From: Bufo bufo
Taxonomy: Eukaryota; Chordata; Amphibia; Anura; Bufonidae
DNA: 64,000 nt
Direction: 5' to 3'
Assembly (NCBI RefSeq): GCF_905171765.1
Contig: NC_053397.1
Span: forward strand, 114,469,295-114,533,294
Positions 43,035 through 54,190 of this stretch are shown piece by piece. The notes beneath the pieces were generated by a model. That model did not search any database and was not told the origin of the DNA. It saw only the letters and a program-made list of their open reading frames with translations. Both the position numbers and the translations under genes were made by a program. How positions within the stretch are numbered: the stretch's first letter is position 1; each line of letters begins with the position of its first letter.

Positions 43035-45030
43035 CCGTCTCCTCAACTCCGTTGTTATGCGCGGGATTGTCCAGGATCTGATGGATGCTGGACTGGCTAG
43101 ACCGTCTCCCTGGGCTGAAGTGACGGATCTAGCAGGGGTGCCAGGTAGGGAGAAGTTCTCTACCCCTTCCAGAGACATACTAAAACAAAACAGTTGATTA
43201 GTGTTGGGAAACAAAGGATTGTGCTGGCAAGCTAGCTAGGCCGGACGGCGAAAATATTATACTTGCATGGTGACAGATGAGGCCCTGCTAATTGCCAAGC
43301 GGCTTGAGAGGCTCTATGTGTTGGCGCAAGGGGTTAATGAGGCCACTTGTCGTAGTGGCAGGAGTGTGAGGCCTCTCGGTGACTGTAAGACAGAACTAGG
43401 GGAAGGGAGTGACAGATGAGGCCCTCTCTATGCAACATGCGAGGCGGCTTACTAACGTGTGGCTCGATGGGCGGCTGCCTCTGAATGTTTGAGGCGGGGT
43501 GTTGGCCTCGCGGGACCACTAACTAATGGCGAAGCCAAGAGGGGGTAACCTAGTGGGATTACTGTGCCCCTAATGCCAGCACACTGACCCTAACTGGACC
43601 ATCCGAAATGTAAGGAGAACAATTGTTTACGAGCAGGTGTACGTACCTGGTAGCAAGAAAAATTCACAGGACACACGTGTAGCGCAAATATGTCTAAGCT
43701 TGACCGCCTAAAAGGGGTAGACAGAAAGTAGTATGACGAGAGTTGACTGTGGTACGAACAGCAGCATGACCTGAGAGGATCATGACGTGAGTATGAAACA
43801 ATGCCATGCCTGTGAGGGTGACCGGCGGATGACGTGCGAATGAGGCCTGTGCCGTGGCTTGAATTACCGTTGTGGAACGTGTGACTGTGAGGACTATATG
43901 GCGGGTTTACATTTTTTTTTTTTTATTATTTTTTATTTTTTTTAATTCCGAAGTGGAACGTGTAACCACGAGGACTATATGGCGGGTTTATTTTTTATTT
44001 TTTTTTATTATACCAGGACCTGGCCTGACAACCGGGGTGCAAGTCAGCTGGGTATGCGGTCCCCCATGAGAGCTGCTTGACCTGATGGCAGTAAGTTTAA
44101 CATGAAGTGGTTCCTGGAAGCAACCATGACTTGGATGCCCCCACGAACCGTGCTGCCTATGTGGGTGGGGGTAGGTTGGCTGATCGCCGGCTCCGGAGCT
44201 CCGCCGGCTAGCCTGGAGGCCGGACAGAGCCGCCGGCGGCTCCCTGAACTAGCTGCGGCGGCGGACGCCTGTCGGGACACTGCGCATGTGCTGACGGAAT
44301 CCGCCGCGCATGCGCAGTACCGCCGGGCTGCGCGTGCGCAGACCAGCCATGGAGACGCGGCCGGCCGCCTTCGGCAGCGTGACAGGAGGGGCGGAGGATC
44401 CGGGACCGGAGGCAGAGGGGGCCCTGTGTCAGCGGTGCATGCCGAGCGGTGAAGTCCATGGAAAAAGGAAGTGTGTGTTGCAGTGTGACATGTGTTATAT
44501 TGAGCAACCGATGGGCATGTGTACAAGTGTATAAACTTCCAGATCATGGTACTAGCTTATCAAGAAAAAAGGGGGCATGGATGTGTGTGAGTTTGCAGGT
44601 TAGTGGACTGAATGAGGACTGGAATGGGTGGTAATTACACACTGAAAATAATACACCTGTGGTGGCTTGCTGCTGGGTTAGTAAATTGAGCGGAGCTCCT
44701 GTGCAGTCGTATTCTTATGCATGATCCTAGAAAGGCATGACAGACATATGAAATCTGGCAACTGACTTGCAAGCGAGAAGCCTGACATGAGTTCAACGGT
44801 GGTGAAATGAAAATGAGTTGGTACAGGGGGACAAAACGGTGAGGCCCCGTGCTGTACCGTGTGGATGACTCACAGTTTAACGGGCAAACGCGACCCACAG
44901 CGAAACCGGGTGAAGCAGGACGAGTGGAAACAGGTATGCTCCAAAATCCAGAACACCGATGGCAACGAACTTCCAAAAAATCAGCAACTCGCAAGTAACT
45001 CTCCAGTGACTCCTCAAGTGACTCTCTCTT
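43035..45030 (-). other. Ngaro 5' region, untranslated
   Basis: About 2 kb with no convincing gene. It includes a tandem duplication of about 95 bp at 43870-44010 (AGGACTATATGGCGGGTTTA twice, each followed by a poly-T tract) and a CpG-rich block at 44150-44450. Confidence 0.6.
44150..44450 (-). promoter_or_regulatory. CpG-rich block with NRF1-like sites in the Ngaro leader
   Basis: High CpG density compared with the AT-rich neighbourhood. CGCGCATGCGCAG (about 44305-44317) matches the NRF1 consensus, with further partial copies at about 44281 (TGCGCATGTGC) and 44331 (GCGCGTGCGCAG). An internal promoter of the retrotransposon is inferred from position only. Confidence 0.45.
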
Positions 45031-45139
45031 CAAAAGCTCAGACCTCAGACGGTGCAGGAGCCAGGTAAGGGGAGTGCCTTAAATAGGCTGGAGGCGGAAC
45101 TCAGCCCCTCCCACAAATCCAGGCAAATTGCCTTAATAC
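45031..45139 (-). repeat. Ngaro split direct repeat A1
   Basis: Outer 5' end of the element on the minus strand; matches A2 at 30798-30906 over 109 bp. Confidence 0.92.
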
Positions 45140-45198
45140 ATATCACATATAAATAAATATATAGCACACACACACATATATATATATGTGTATATATA
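45140..45198. repeat. TA/CA microsatellite
   Basis: ACACACACACATATATATAT tract between the Ngaro and Tc1 ends. Confidence 0.9.
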
Positions 45199-46125
45199 CA
45201 GTACAGACCAAAAGTTTGGACACACCTTCTCATTCTTTTTTTTCATGACTATGAAAATTGTAGATTCACACTGAAGGCATCAAAACTATGAATTAACACA
45301 TGTGGAATTATATACATAACAAACAAGTGTGAAACAAATGAAAATATGTCATATTCTAGGTTCTTCAAAGTAGCCACCTTTTGCTTTGATTACTGCTTTG
45401 CACACTCTTGGCATTCTCTTGATGAGCTTCAAGAGGTAGTCCCCTGAAATGGTTTTCACTTCACAGGTGTGCCCTGTCAGATTAATAAGTGGGATTTCTT
45501 GCCTTATAAATGGGGTTGGGACCATCAGTTGCGTTCAGGAGAAGTCAGGTGGATACACAGCTTATAGTCCTACTAAATAGACTGTTAGAATTTGTATTAT
45601 GGCAAGAAAAAAGCAGCTAAGTAAAGAAAAACGAGTGGCCATCATTACTTTAAGAAATGACGGTCAGTCAGTCAGCCGAAAAATTGGGAAAACTTTGAAA
45701 GTAAGGGCTATTTGACCATGAAGGAGAATGATGGGGTGCTGAGCCAGATGACCTGGCCTCCACAGTCACCGGACCTGAAACCAATCGAGATGGTTTGGGG
45801 TTAGCTGGACCGCAGAGTGAAGGCAAAAGGGCCAACAAGTGCTAAGCATCTCTGGGAACTCCTTCAAGACTGTTGGAAGACCATTTCAGGGGACTACCTC
45901 TTGAAGCTCATCAAGAGAATGCCAAGAGTGTGCAAATCAGTAATCAAAGCAAAAGGTGGCTACTTTGAAGAACCTAGAATATGACATATTTTCAGTTGTT
46001 TCACACTTGTTTGTTATGTATATAATTCCATATGTGTTAATTCATAGTTTTGATGCCTTCATAGTCATGAAAATAAAGAAAACTCTTTGAATGAGAAGGT
46101 GTGTCCAAACTTTTGGTCTGTACTG
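45199..46125 (+). mobile_element. Internally deleted Tc1 element with long inverted repeats
   Basis: TA at 45197-45198 and 46126-46127 flank ends CAGTACAGACCAAAAGTTTG and its complement. The inverted repeats run about 240 bp on each side, with the phrase AGCCACCTTTTGCTTTGATT in both arms. Between them lies a deleted transposase gene. Confidence 0.93.
45599..45998 (+). pseudogene. Tc1 transposase deletion derivative
   Basis: The gene starts with MARKKQLSKEKRVAIITLRN (45599 on), the N-terminal helix-turn-helix of a Tc1 transposase, and breaks after SVSRKIGKTLK near 45700. It resumes with WPPQSPDLKPIEMVWG (45750-45800), which holds the third catalytic residue, contains an in-frame TAG, and ends KAKGGYFEEPRI. 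All sequence between, including the first two catalytic Asp residues, is deleted, so the copy is nonautonomous. Confidence 0.9.
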
Positions 46126-46224
46126 TATATATATATATATATATATATATATCAAACATATCTATATATATATATATATATATATATATTACACACACAC
46201 ATATATATGTGAATATATATATAT

Positions 46225-46264
<40 letters not shown>

Positions 46265-46275
46265 ATATAAATATA
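46126..46275. repeat. TA microsatellite
   Basis: Long (TA)n with interspersed CACA, from the Tc1 right end to the next Tc1 left end. Confidence 0.95.
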
Positions 46276-47325
46276 CACTCACCTAAAGAATTATTAGGAA
46301 CACCATATTAATACGGTGTTGGACCCCCTTTTGCCTTCAGAACTGCCTTAATTCTACGTGGCATTGATTCAACAAGGTGCTGATAGCATTCTTTAGAAAT
46401 GTTGGCCCATATTGATAGGATAGCATCTTGCAGTTGATGGAGATTTGAGGGATGCACATCCAGGGCACGAAGCTCCCGTTCCACCACATCCCAAAGATAC
46501 TCTATTGGGTTGAGATCTGGTGACTGTGGGGGCCATTTTAGTACAGTGAACTCATTGTCATGTTCAAGAAACCAATTTGAAATGATTCGAGCTTTGTGAC
46601 ATGGTGCATTATCCTGCTGGAAGTAGCCATCAGAGGATGGATACATGTTCTCATTCTGTTTACGCCAAATTCGGACTCTACCATTTGAATGTCTCAACAG
46701 AAATCGAGACTCATCAGACCAGGCAACATTTTACCAGTCTTCAACAGTCCAATTTTGGTGAGCTCGTGCATATTGTATCCTCTTTTTCCTATTTGTAGTG
46801 GAGATGAGTGGTACCCAGTGGGGTCTTCTGCTGTTGTAGCCCATCCGCCTCAAGGTTGTGCGTGTTGTGGCTTCACAAATGCTTTGCTGCATACCTCGGT
46901 TGTAACGAGTGGTTATTTCAGTCAACGTTGCTCTTCTATCAGCTTGAATCAGTCGGCCCATTCTCCTCTGACCTCTAGCATCCACAAGGCATTTTTGCAC
47001 ACAGGACTGCCGCATACTGGATGTTTTTCCCTTTTCACACCATTCTTTATAAACCCTAGAAATGGTTGTGCGTGAAAATCCCAGTAACTGAGCAGATTGT
47101 GAAATACTCAGACCGGCCCGTCTGGCACCAACAACCATGCCACGCTCAAAATTGCTGAAATCACCTTTCTTTCCCATTCTGACATTCAGTTTGGAGTTAA
47201 GGAGATTGTCTTGACCAGGATCACCCCCCTAAATGCATTAAAGCAACTGCCATGTGATTGGTTGACCAGAAAATTGCATTAATGAGAAATAGAACAGGTG
47301 TTCCTAATAATTCTTTAGGTGAGTG
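46276..47325 (-). mobile_element. Tc1 element with complete ends
   Basis: TA at 46274-46275 and 47326-47327 flank inverted ends CACTCACCTAAAGAATTATT and its complement (arms about 30 bp). The transposase is on the minus strand and defective. Confidence 0.93.
46308..47177 (-). pseudogene. Tc1 transposase with one stop and a central deletion
   Basis: The N-terminus MGKKGDFSNFERGMVVGARR begins a paired-type helix-turn-helix (SISQSAQLLGFSRTTISRVY), followed by a second recognition domain and the first catalytic Asp in AWSDESRF. A TAA at 46731-46733 (codon 149) stands where Lys is usual, four codons before that Asp; the frame then continues. The second Asp is in FQQDNAPCHKA and the third residue in [12 protein letters not shown]. 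About 50 residues normally found between the first and second Asp are missing (junction near NENMYPSSDG). Total length is 289 codons against about 340 for the family. Confidence 0.92.
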
Positions 47326-47330
47326 TATAT

Positions 47331-47373
<43 letters not shown>

Positions 47374-47400
47374 TTATTTATATGTTTTATATATATATTT
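47326..47400. repeat. TA microsatellite, right remnant
   Basis: (TA)n and (TTTA)n tract after the Tc1 right end. Confidence 0.9.
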
Positions 47401-47540
47401 ATATTATGGGAATATTGGTTATAATCGTTGGTGGTATAGTGTATCTAAATCTACATATAGTAATTTTATGCCCCTTATACGTTGGTGGTTTTAGTGGGAA
47501 CGATGGCTTCATGCTTATTATTGCCTGAAACAAGCATTAA
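47401..47540. other. Unassigned 140 bp between microsatellite and MITE
   Basis: No similarity to the hAT-2 coding frame expected here and no gene recognised. Confidence 0.4.
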
Positions 47541-47951
47541 GGCGACATCACCGGACTGTCCGCCTCCTTCCCAGCGATTGCGACAGTCTTCTTTTCCGGG
47601 TGTAGGCTGACGTCATTGGCGCAGGCGCTTTGAGGAAGGAGCGGGAAAGCGAGCGTCCTTCTCTCAGAGCGCCTGCGCTGAATGAAGAACGGTATGGCGC
47701 AGGTGTGGGATTTCATGGGCAGATAGGGCCAGCGGGAGGAGGAGAGCGCTCGCTGGCCCTGTCTATCAAGTGGACTAGGGGGCGTCTTATAGTCTGAGGA
47801 TGCGGCGACTACCAGCAAGTAACCGCCCAACTTGCTGGTAGTGAAGTAGAGAGGTAAGAGTGATATATATGGACTCAACTGACATTAGCAAATATCTAAT
47901 GTCCGATACTGAAAATTGCTAAATGGGGGGGGGGTGACAGAAGCCCTTTAA
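47541..47951. mobile_element. TTAA-type MITE remnant related to 10582-11350
   Basis: The right end GGTGACAGAAGCCCT plus TTAA (47948-47951) and internal phrases (GGCGCAGGCGC, GCTGGCCCTGTC, TACCAGCAAGTA) match the foldback MITE at 10582-11350. The left half is largely missing; TTAA at 47537-47540 may be the other boundary. It separates hAT-2 coding sequence from the tract to the left. Confidence 0.8.
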
Positions 47952-50406
47952 TCTCCTCATCCTCTTCCTCCTCTTCTGCCCAGCCATGCTGAACAGATGG
48001 AATTAGACTTCCATGGGTACTACCCTCAGTAGTGGAGGCAACCGTCTCCTGCTCCTCCTCTGCCTCTTCGTCATCATCCAATTTGCGCTGAGAAGACGAA
48101 CTGAGGGTGGTCAGGCTATCACCCTGTGTAATGTCTTCCCCCATTTCCACCTCTTCCACATGCAACGTGTCAGCCTTAATTGTGAGCAGCGAGCGTTTGA
48201 GTAGACACAGAAGTGGGATGGCGACGCTGATAATAGCATTATTGCCGCTCACCATCTGTGTTGATTCCTCAAAGTTTCTTAAAGCCTCACAAAGGTCAGA
48301 CATCCATGCCCACTCCTCGCTTGTGAAGAGCGGAAGCTGACTGGAAAGGCGACGACCATGTCGCAGCTGGTATTCTACTACTGCCCTCTGCTGCTCACAA
48401 AGCCTGGCCAAATTTGGAACGTGGAGTTCAAGAGCACAACACTCGGTGAGCTGGCAATTGTAAGCACTGCTGTCGATGACTTGCGGAAATGGGCACACAC
48501 AAGGCGCACCTTTACAAGTAGCTCAGGCAAATTGGGGTAGGTTTTGAGAAACCGCTGAACCAGTAAGTTGAAGACATGGGCTAGGCATGGGATGTGTGTG
48601 AGCTTCCCGAGCTCCAAAGCCGCCACCAAATTACGGCCATTTTCAGACACAACCCTGCCTGGTTCTAGGTTGAGTGGCAAGATCCACAGCTCAGTCTGGT
48701 CTCTTATCCCCTGCCACATCTCTGCGGTGGTGTGCTGTTTGTCACCTAAGCAGATGAGGTTAAGCACGGCCTGTTGATGCTTCCCCACTGCAGTGCTGAA
48801 CTGCTTCCAGCTACCGACTGATGGCTGACTGGTTCTGCAAAAGGATAATTCTGAGGTGGAAGTGGGAGAGGAGGCACTAACGTAGGTGGTGGCGGAAACC
48901 CTGATGGAATTAGGGCCCGCAATCCTTGGCGTCAGTAGCACCTGTGCCATCCCAGGGTACGACTCGCTCCCGGCCTGCACAACGTTCACCCAGTGTGCCG
49001 TCAGGGAAATGTCGCGTCCCTGGCCACAAGCACTTGTCCATGTGTCAGTGGTTAAGTGGACCTTCCCAGTAACTGCGTTGGTCAGGGCACGGTTGATGTT
49101 ACAGGACACATGCTGTTGTAAGGCGGGCATGGCACACCGTGAAAAATAGTGGTGACTGGGGACTGCGTAATGAGGGACGGCCGCCGACATCAGGCTGCGT
49201 AAGTCCTCAGTGTCCACAAGCCTAAATGGCAACATTTCCAGGGCCAGTAATTTGGAAAGTTGTGCATTTACTTCTATTGCCTGTGGGTGGGAGGCTGGGT
49301 ATTTGTGCTTTCATTCAAAAGCCTGGGGTAAGGACATTTGTACGCTGTGCTGGGACACAGAAGTGGATGTGGTCACTGATGGTGCTTGTGAAGGTCCAGG
49401 TGCAGGGCCATAGGCATCTGGGCCTGAGCCTTCGACAGGGGATTGGCCAGCACGTAACACAGTGGAAGAGGAGGCAGTGGTGTGACCCTCAGACACAAAT
49501 TGTGGACCCAGGCGTACGGCCCACCTATTAGGGTGCTTTGATGCCATGAGAAGGATCATGCTGGTGGTGGTGAGGTTGCTAGTGTTCACGCCCCTGCTTA
49601 TTTTTGTATGGCACAGGTTGCAAATTACAATTCTTGTCGTCCACACTTTCCTCAAAAAAGCGCCAGACTGCGGAACACCTACCCCTTGGCAAGGGAGATT
49701 TCCGCAAGGGTGTTGCGGGCCTGTTTGGTGTGGCCTGCCTTCTTCTTTTTGCCACCCCACTGCCTCTTCCAGCCTCTTGCGGTGCTGCGGATCCCTCCCC
49801 CTCTGTACTGCTGTCCTTGCTCGGCTTGCCACCTTCCCAGGTTGGGTCAGTCACTTCATCGTCCACCATCTCCTCTTCCACTTCCTTACTCTGCTCATCC
49901 TCCTGATTTGTTGACCTAACAACAACCTCAGTTATTGACAACTGTGTCTCATCCTCATCATCAACCTCTTGTGACACAAATTGCCCTTGACTTATTGGCA
50001 ACTGTGTCTCATCATCATCATCCACCTCGTGAAACACTAATTGCTGTTCCCCACCATCATCTTCTTGTGACTTCGGAAGCTCAAGAGTTTGGGAATCGGG
50101 GCACAAGATCTCATGTCCCTCTTCAAGCGGGCTTGTCGAGAGGCCCAAAGGAAGGAATGGCGATGAAAAGAGCTCCTCTGAATATCTGAGTGTGGAATCA
50201 TTTTTGGCAAGACTCTCCATGGTGGGAGGAAGGAGGATTGTGTTGACCAGACTCTTGGCTACTGAGACTGGACTTGGTGGAAGACAGGGAGGTGCTTAAC
50301 CGACTGGAAGCATTATCTGCTGCAATACAACTGACTACCTGGTCGCACTGGTCTGACTTTAAGAGCGTTGTCCTGCACCGCCCTGCAAACTGGGACATAA
50401 AGCTAG
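47952..50406 (-). pseudogene. hAT-2 transposase, N-terminal and core segment
   Basis: The minus strand encodes, in at least four frames: an N-terminal block with SQFAGRCRTTLLKSDQCDQV (from about 50400); acidic linkers; a BED finger (VICNLCHTKI, about 49640-49600); RLVDTEDLRSLMSAAVPHY; first catalytic Asp in LTTDTWTSACGQGRD (about 49070-49030); VSENGRNLVAALELGK with CLAHVFNLLVQ (about 48660-48560); and VAIPLLCLLKRSLL. The expected second Asp (VCDNGRN in hAT-1) is Glu here (SENGRN, near 48642). It stops at the MITE at 47951; about 70-100 residues before the C-terminal piece at 30580 are absent. A Gypsy LTR interrupts its upstream end. Confidence 0.88.
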
Positions 50407-50903
50407 TGTCACGGCGGGCATGCACTCAGACTAACAGAAAACCTACCAACCAGGCTCTGGGCGAGAGACAGGGGAAGGGTCACCTCCTAGCTAATCCCTG
50501 ACCTCTTTCCCTGCACTGCTCAGCCCACCTGCAGACCTTTAAGGTAGGTATGAGGTGTCCCCGTGCCTGGGCTGACAAAACCCTAACTTCCCTGAGATGG
50601 TGAAGAGGGGAAATAGGAGCAGCCTGCTCGCACAGAACCTGGATGGAAAAGATGTCACAAAATAACTAAACCAGAAATCACACTTATCTCTCTGAGCTGG
50701 AACAGACAGAGAACATTCCTAGCTTCCAAGACCACAATGATTTGTATAATACGCTCAGAGCACTGGGCTGGTGAGCCCTTTAAACTAATGACCCCACCCA
50801 GTGCACCTGATGAGAGGCGGATCCAGCACGGCTCCAAAACAAACACTAAACTCGTGCTGCAATCCTGGCCGACCTCCACACATCGTCCTAGTGGGGCATG
50901 ACA
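50407..50903 (-). repeat. 3' LTR of the Gypsy element
   Basis: On the minus strand it starts TGTCATGCCCCACTAGG (50903) and ends GCATGCCCGCCGTGACA (50407): canonical TG...CA with TGTCA/TGACA inverted ends, 497 bp. No 5' LTR is available for divergence dating. Confidence 0.88.
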
Positions 50904-50918
50904 GTACCCCCCCTACTA
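50904..50918 (-). other. Polypurine tract of the Gypsy element
   Basis: AGTAGGGGGGG lies directly before the LTR on the minus strand, the plus-strand primer position. Confidence 0.8.
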
Positions 50919-52036
50919 CGGGTGACCTCCGGACACCCTGAACCAACCTTATCCGGATGGGACCTATGAAAAGCCCTCACCAGTCGGCTGGCGTTGACAT
51001 CCACCGCCGGAACCCACATTCTCTCCTCAGGACCGTATCCCCTCCAGTGCACCAGGTACTGAAGGGAACCCCGAAGAACTCTCGAGTCGAAAATTCTGGA
51101 GATCTCAAACTCCAAGTTTTCCTCGACCAGAACAGGAGGAGGAGGCAATGGTGATGGTTCCACCGGTCTCACGTATTTTTTTAGTAAAGACCTGTGGAAC
51201 TCATCATGGATCCTCCAAGTCTGCGGAAGATCCAGCCGAAACGCCACAGGATTGATTACCGCAGAAATTTTATACGGACCAATAAATCTAGGACCCAGTT
51301 TCCAAGATGGCACTCTCAATTTGATATTCTTAGTGGACAACCACACCAGATCACCCACACACAGGTCCAGACCAGTCACAAGTCTCCTGTCAGCCATTCG
51401 TTTATACCTCTCACCCATCCTCTCCAAATTCCTTTGAATCCTCCGCCAGATGGAGGATAAGGCAGAAGAGAATCTCTCCTCCTCTGGCATCCCAGAGGAA
51501 CCAGACCCAGAAAAGGTACCAAACTGAGGATGGAAACCGTATGCGCCAAAAAATGGCGACTTACCCGTGGACTCCTGCCTATGGTTATTCAACGCAAATT
51601 CTGCTAAGGACAAGAATGAGGACCAGTCCTCCTGATTCTCAGCCACAAAGCACCTCAAGTAGGTCTCCAGGTTTTGATTAGTACACTCCGTCTGACCATT
51701 CGACTGCGGATGAAAAGCCGAAGAGAATGAAAGTTGAATGCCAAGCCGAGAGCAGAACGCCCTCCAAAACCTGGAGACAAACTGCGTGCCCCTATCAGAG
51801 ACCACGTCCGAAGGAATACCATGTAATTTCACAATATTATCCACAAAAATCTGCGCAAGAGTCTTAGCGTAAGGCAGATTCGTTAGTGGTATAAAGTGAG
51901 CCATTTTACTGAAACGGTCAACTACCACCAAAATCACTGTTCTCCCGGAGGAACTCGGCAGATCTGTAATAAAGTCCATAGACAAATGCGTCCAAGGACG
52001 AGACGGAATAGACAATGGAAGAAGCAAACCAGGCGG
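50919..52036 (-). pseudogene. Gypsy integrase with C-terminal chromodomain
   Basis: Inserts element DNA into chromosomes. The rve core runs from about 52000 with SMDFITDLPSSSGRTVILVV, VVSDRGTQFVSRFW (second Asp) and SFSSAFHPQSNGQTECTNQN (Glu), the D,D-35-E arrangement. It is followed by a GPY/F-like stretch (KLGPRFIGPYKIS) and a chromodomain of about 50 residues (EISRIFDSRVLRGSLQYLVH and HWRGYGPEERMWVP). This part has no internal stop, but is cut from RNase H by a TGA at 52037-52039. Confidence 0.92.
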
Positions 52037-52739
52037 TCAAGTATGAGCAACCGTTTCACAAGCTGTCACGTAATTCTCAATGCTCTTACGTAACCCTGGC
52101 CACCAGAACCTCCGGGATACTAGATCACAGGTGGACTTATCACCAGGATGTCCAGCGAGAACAGTATTGTGATGTTCCTTGAACACCTTGTATCGTAGGC
52201 CCTCAGGAACAAACAACCTACCTGGGGGACAAGAACCAGGAGCCCCCTCCTGGGCTCCCAACACCTCCATCTCCAATTCAGGGTACAGAGCAGAGACCAC
52301 CACCCCATCCGCCAAAATCGGAGCAGGATCTTCTGAATCACCTTCCCCAGGAAAGCTGCGAGACAAGGCATCTGCCTTGACATTCTTGACCCCTGGGCGA
52401 AAGGTAACCACAAAATTGAACCTGGTAAAAAACAGTGACCATCTGGCCTGCCTAGGGTTCAGACGCTTGGCAGATTGCAGGTAAGCCAAATTCTTATGGT
52501 CAGTATACACCGTAACGGGGTGAGACGCCCCCTCTAACCAGTGATGCCATTCCTCAAAGGCCAACTTGATAGCCAACAACTCTATCTCCAACATCATAAT
52601 TCCTCTCGGCGACTGAGAGCTTCTTGGAGAAGAAGGCACACGGGACCCACTTGCCAGGAGATGAACCCTGAGACAGCACAGCCCCGACCCCCACCTCTGA
52701 TGCATCAACCTCCACTACGAATGGCTGAGACACATCCGG
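52037..52739 (-). pseudogene. Gypsy RNase H and H2C2 zinc finger
   Basis: Degrades the RNA strand during reverse transcription. Shows [37 protein letters not shown] and the H2C2 region HHNTVLAGHPGDKSTCDLV, with TACETVAHT in place of the usual second Cys. A frameshift near 52600 and TGA at 52037-52039 bound it. Confidence 0.88.
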
Positions 52740-53612
52740 CTACACCAGAATGGGAGCAGACGCAAAACGCTCCTTAATAGCCGAAAAGGCCTGCAATGCC
52801 TCATCCGACCAGACAGAGACATCGGCGCCCTTCTTGGTCATATCAGTAAGAGGTTTTACTATGGTAGGATAATTCGAAATACATTTTCTATAATAATTCG
52901 TAAACCCCAAGAACCGCATCAAAGCTTTCTGATTCTCTGGTCGGTCCCACTCCAGAACCGCCCGGACCTTTTCGGGGTCCATACGAAAAGCGGAATCAGA
53001 AAGCATGTATCCCAAGAACGGAAGCTCTTGCACCGCAAACAAACATTTCTCTAATTTGGCATACAACTTATTCTCCCGAAGGATCGTCAAAACCTGTCTC
53101 ACATGATCCTGATGGGTCTTCAAATCAGGAGAATAAATCAAAATGTCATCCAGGTAAACTACTACGAACCTCCCCACCAAGTGATGAAAAATGTCATTGA
53201 CGAATCGCTGAAATACTGCTGGCACGTTCGTCAAACCAAAAGGCATCACCAGGTTCTCAAAATGACCCTTGTGCGTATTGAAGGCCGTTTTCCACTCATC
53301 CCTTTCCTTGATTCTGATCAGATTGTAGGCCCCCCTCAAATCCAACTTGGAGAACACCTTGGCTCCAACAATCTGATCAAAAAGATCAGAGATCAAAGGA
53401 AGGGGATATGGATCCCGGACTGTAATACGGTTCAATTCCCGGAAATCCAAACACGGTCTCAGTGATCCATCCTTTTTCTTTACAAAGAACAAACCTACTG
53501 CCACTGGAGACTTAGATGGTCTAATATGACCCTTTGCCAAACTCTCGGCGACATACTTTCGCATGACCTCTCTTTCAGGTTGAGAGAGGTTGTAAAGCCG
53601 AGACTTCGGCAA
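52740..53612 (-). pseudogene. Gypsy reverse transcriptase
   Basis: Shows LSQPEREVMRKYVAESLAKG, LRPCLDFRELNRITVRDPYP, LPLISDLFDQIVGAKVFSKL, MPFGLTNVPAVFQRFVND and the catalytic YLDD (near 53148-53159). Coding is continuous for 290 codons to a TAG at 52740-52742, beyond which the same frame continues briefly into RNase H. A frame change near 53612 separates it from the protease region. Confidence 0.92.
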
Positions 53613-54190
53613 CTTAGCCCCGGAATGAGATTAACTGGACAATCATAGTCTCGATGAGGGGGCAATTCCTGAGCCCCACCCTCCGAAAAGACATCCGCAA
53701 AATCCGAGAGATACTGAGGTAAAGCCGTAATGGACACACCAGAGATAGATGTGCCAAGACAATTATCCGAACAAAACTCACTCCAACCAATGATTTGTCT
53801 CGCTTGCCAGTCTATAATTGGGTTATGTCTAGTCAACCATGGCAACCCCAAAACTAAAGGAGTTGAATCCTTCATGACAAAACAAGAAATAATTTCAGCA
53901 TGTGAATCACCCACCCTTAAATGAATACCATGGACAATGTGAGTAAGGCTCCTTTGAGAAAGAGGGGAAGAATCAATTGCAAAAACACGAATCTCATTCT
54001 CCAAAGTGCAAGTACTTAGTCCTAGGTTTTGAAGGAAAGAAAAGTCAATTAAGTTTACCCCAGCACCACAATCAAGGAATACATCAACAAACACATTTTT
54101 TGACTCTAGTGCCACCATAGCTGGAAGGAGAAAACGGGAACTGCAGGGAGCTTGCATACCCGTCTGCTCCACCACCCCATTCATACTACC
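53613..54190 (-). pseudogene. Gypsy protease region
   Basis: An aspartic protease with VFLDCGAGVNLIDFSFL (the usual D-S/T-G is D-C-G here), ending in FADVFSEGGAQELPPHRDYD, the conserved lead-in to RT. Frameshifts on both sides. Confidence 0.85.

Larger units (their letters stand above)
30623..45139 (-). mobile_element. Ngaro-type (DIRS order) tyrosine-recombinase retrotransposon, with two nested insertions
   Basis: Read on the minus strand the order is A1 (45139-45031), gag, RT/RNase H, tyrosine recombinase, B1 (31022-30907), A2 (30906-30798), B2 (30738-30623). A1 and A2 are 109 bp and appear identical; B1 and B2 are 116 bp with one visible difference. This split direct repeat A1-ORFs-B1-A2-B2 is the published hallmark of Ngaro elements. 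There is no target-site duplication, as expected for recombinase integration. Removing hAT-1B and the palindromic insertion leaves about 6.1 kb. Confidence 0.92.

Noticed and set aside
43874..44010. Tandem 95-bp duplication considered as a short LTR pair
   Set aside because: Too short, lacks TG...CA ends and duplicates only part of the Ngaro leader.
44102..44547. GC-rich frames of 116 and 167 codons in the Ngaro leader
   Set aside because: Open only because of the high GC content; the two strands overlap each other and neither shows a domain.
46037..46286. Tyr/Ile-rich frames in the TA microsatellites
   Set aside because: Translation of (TA)n repeats.
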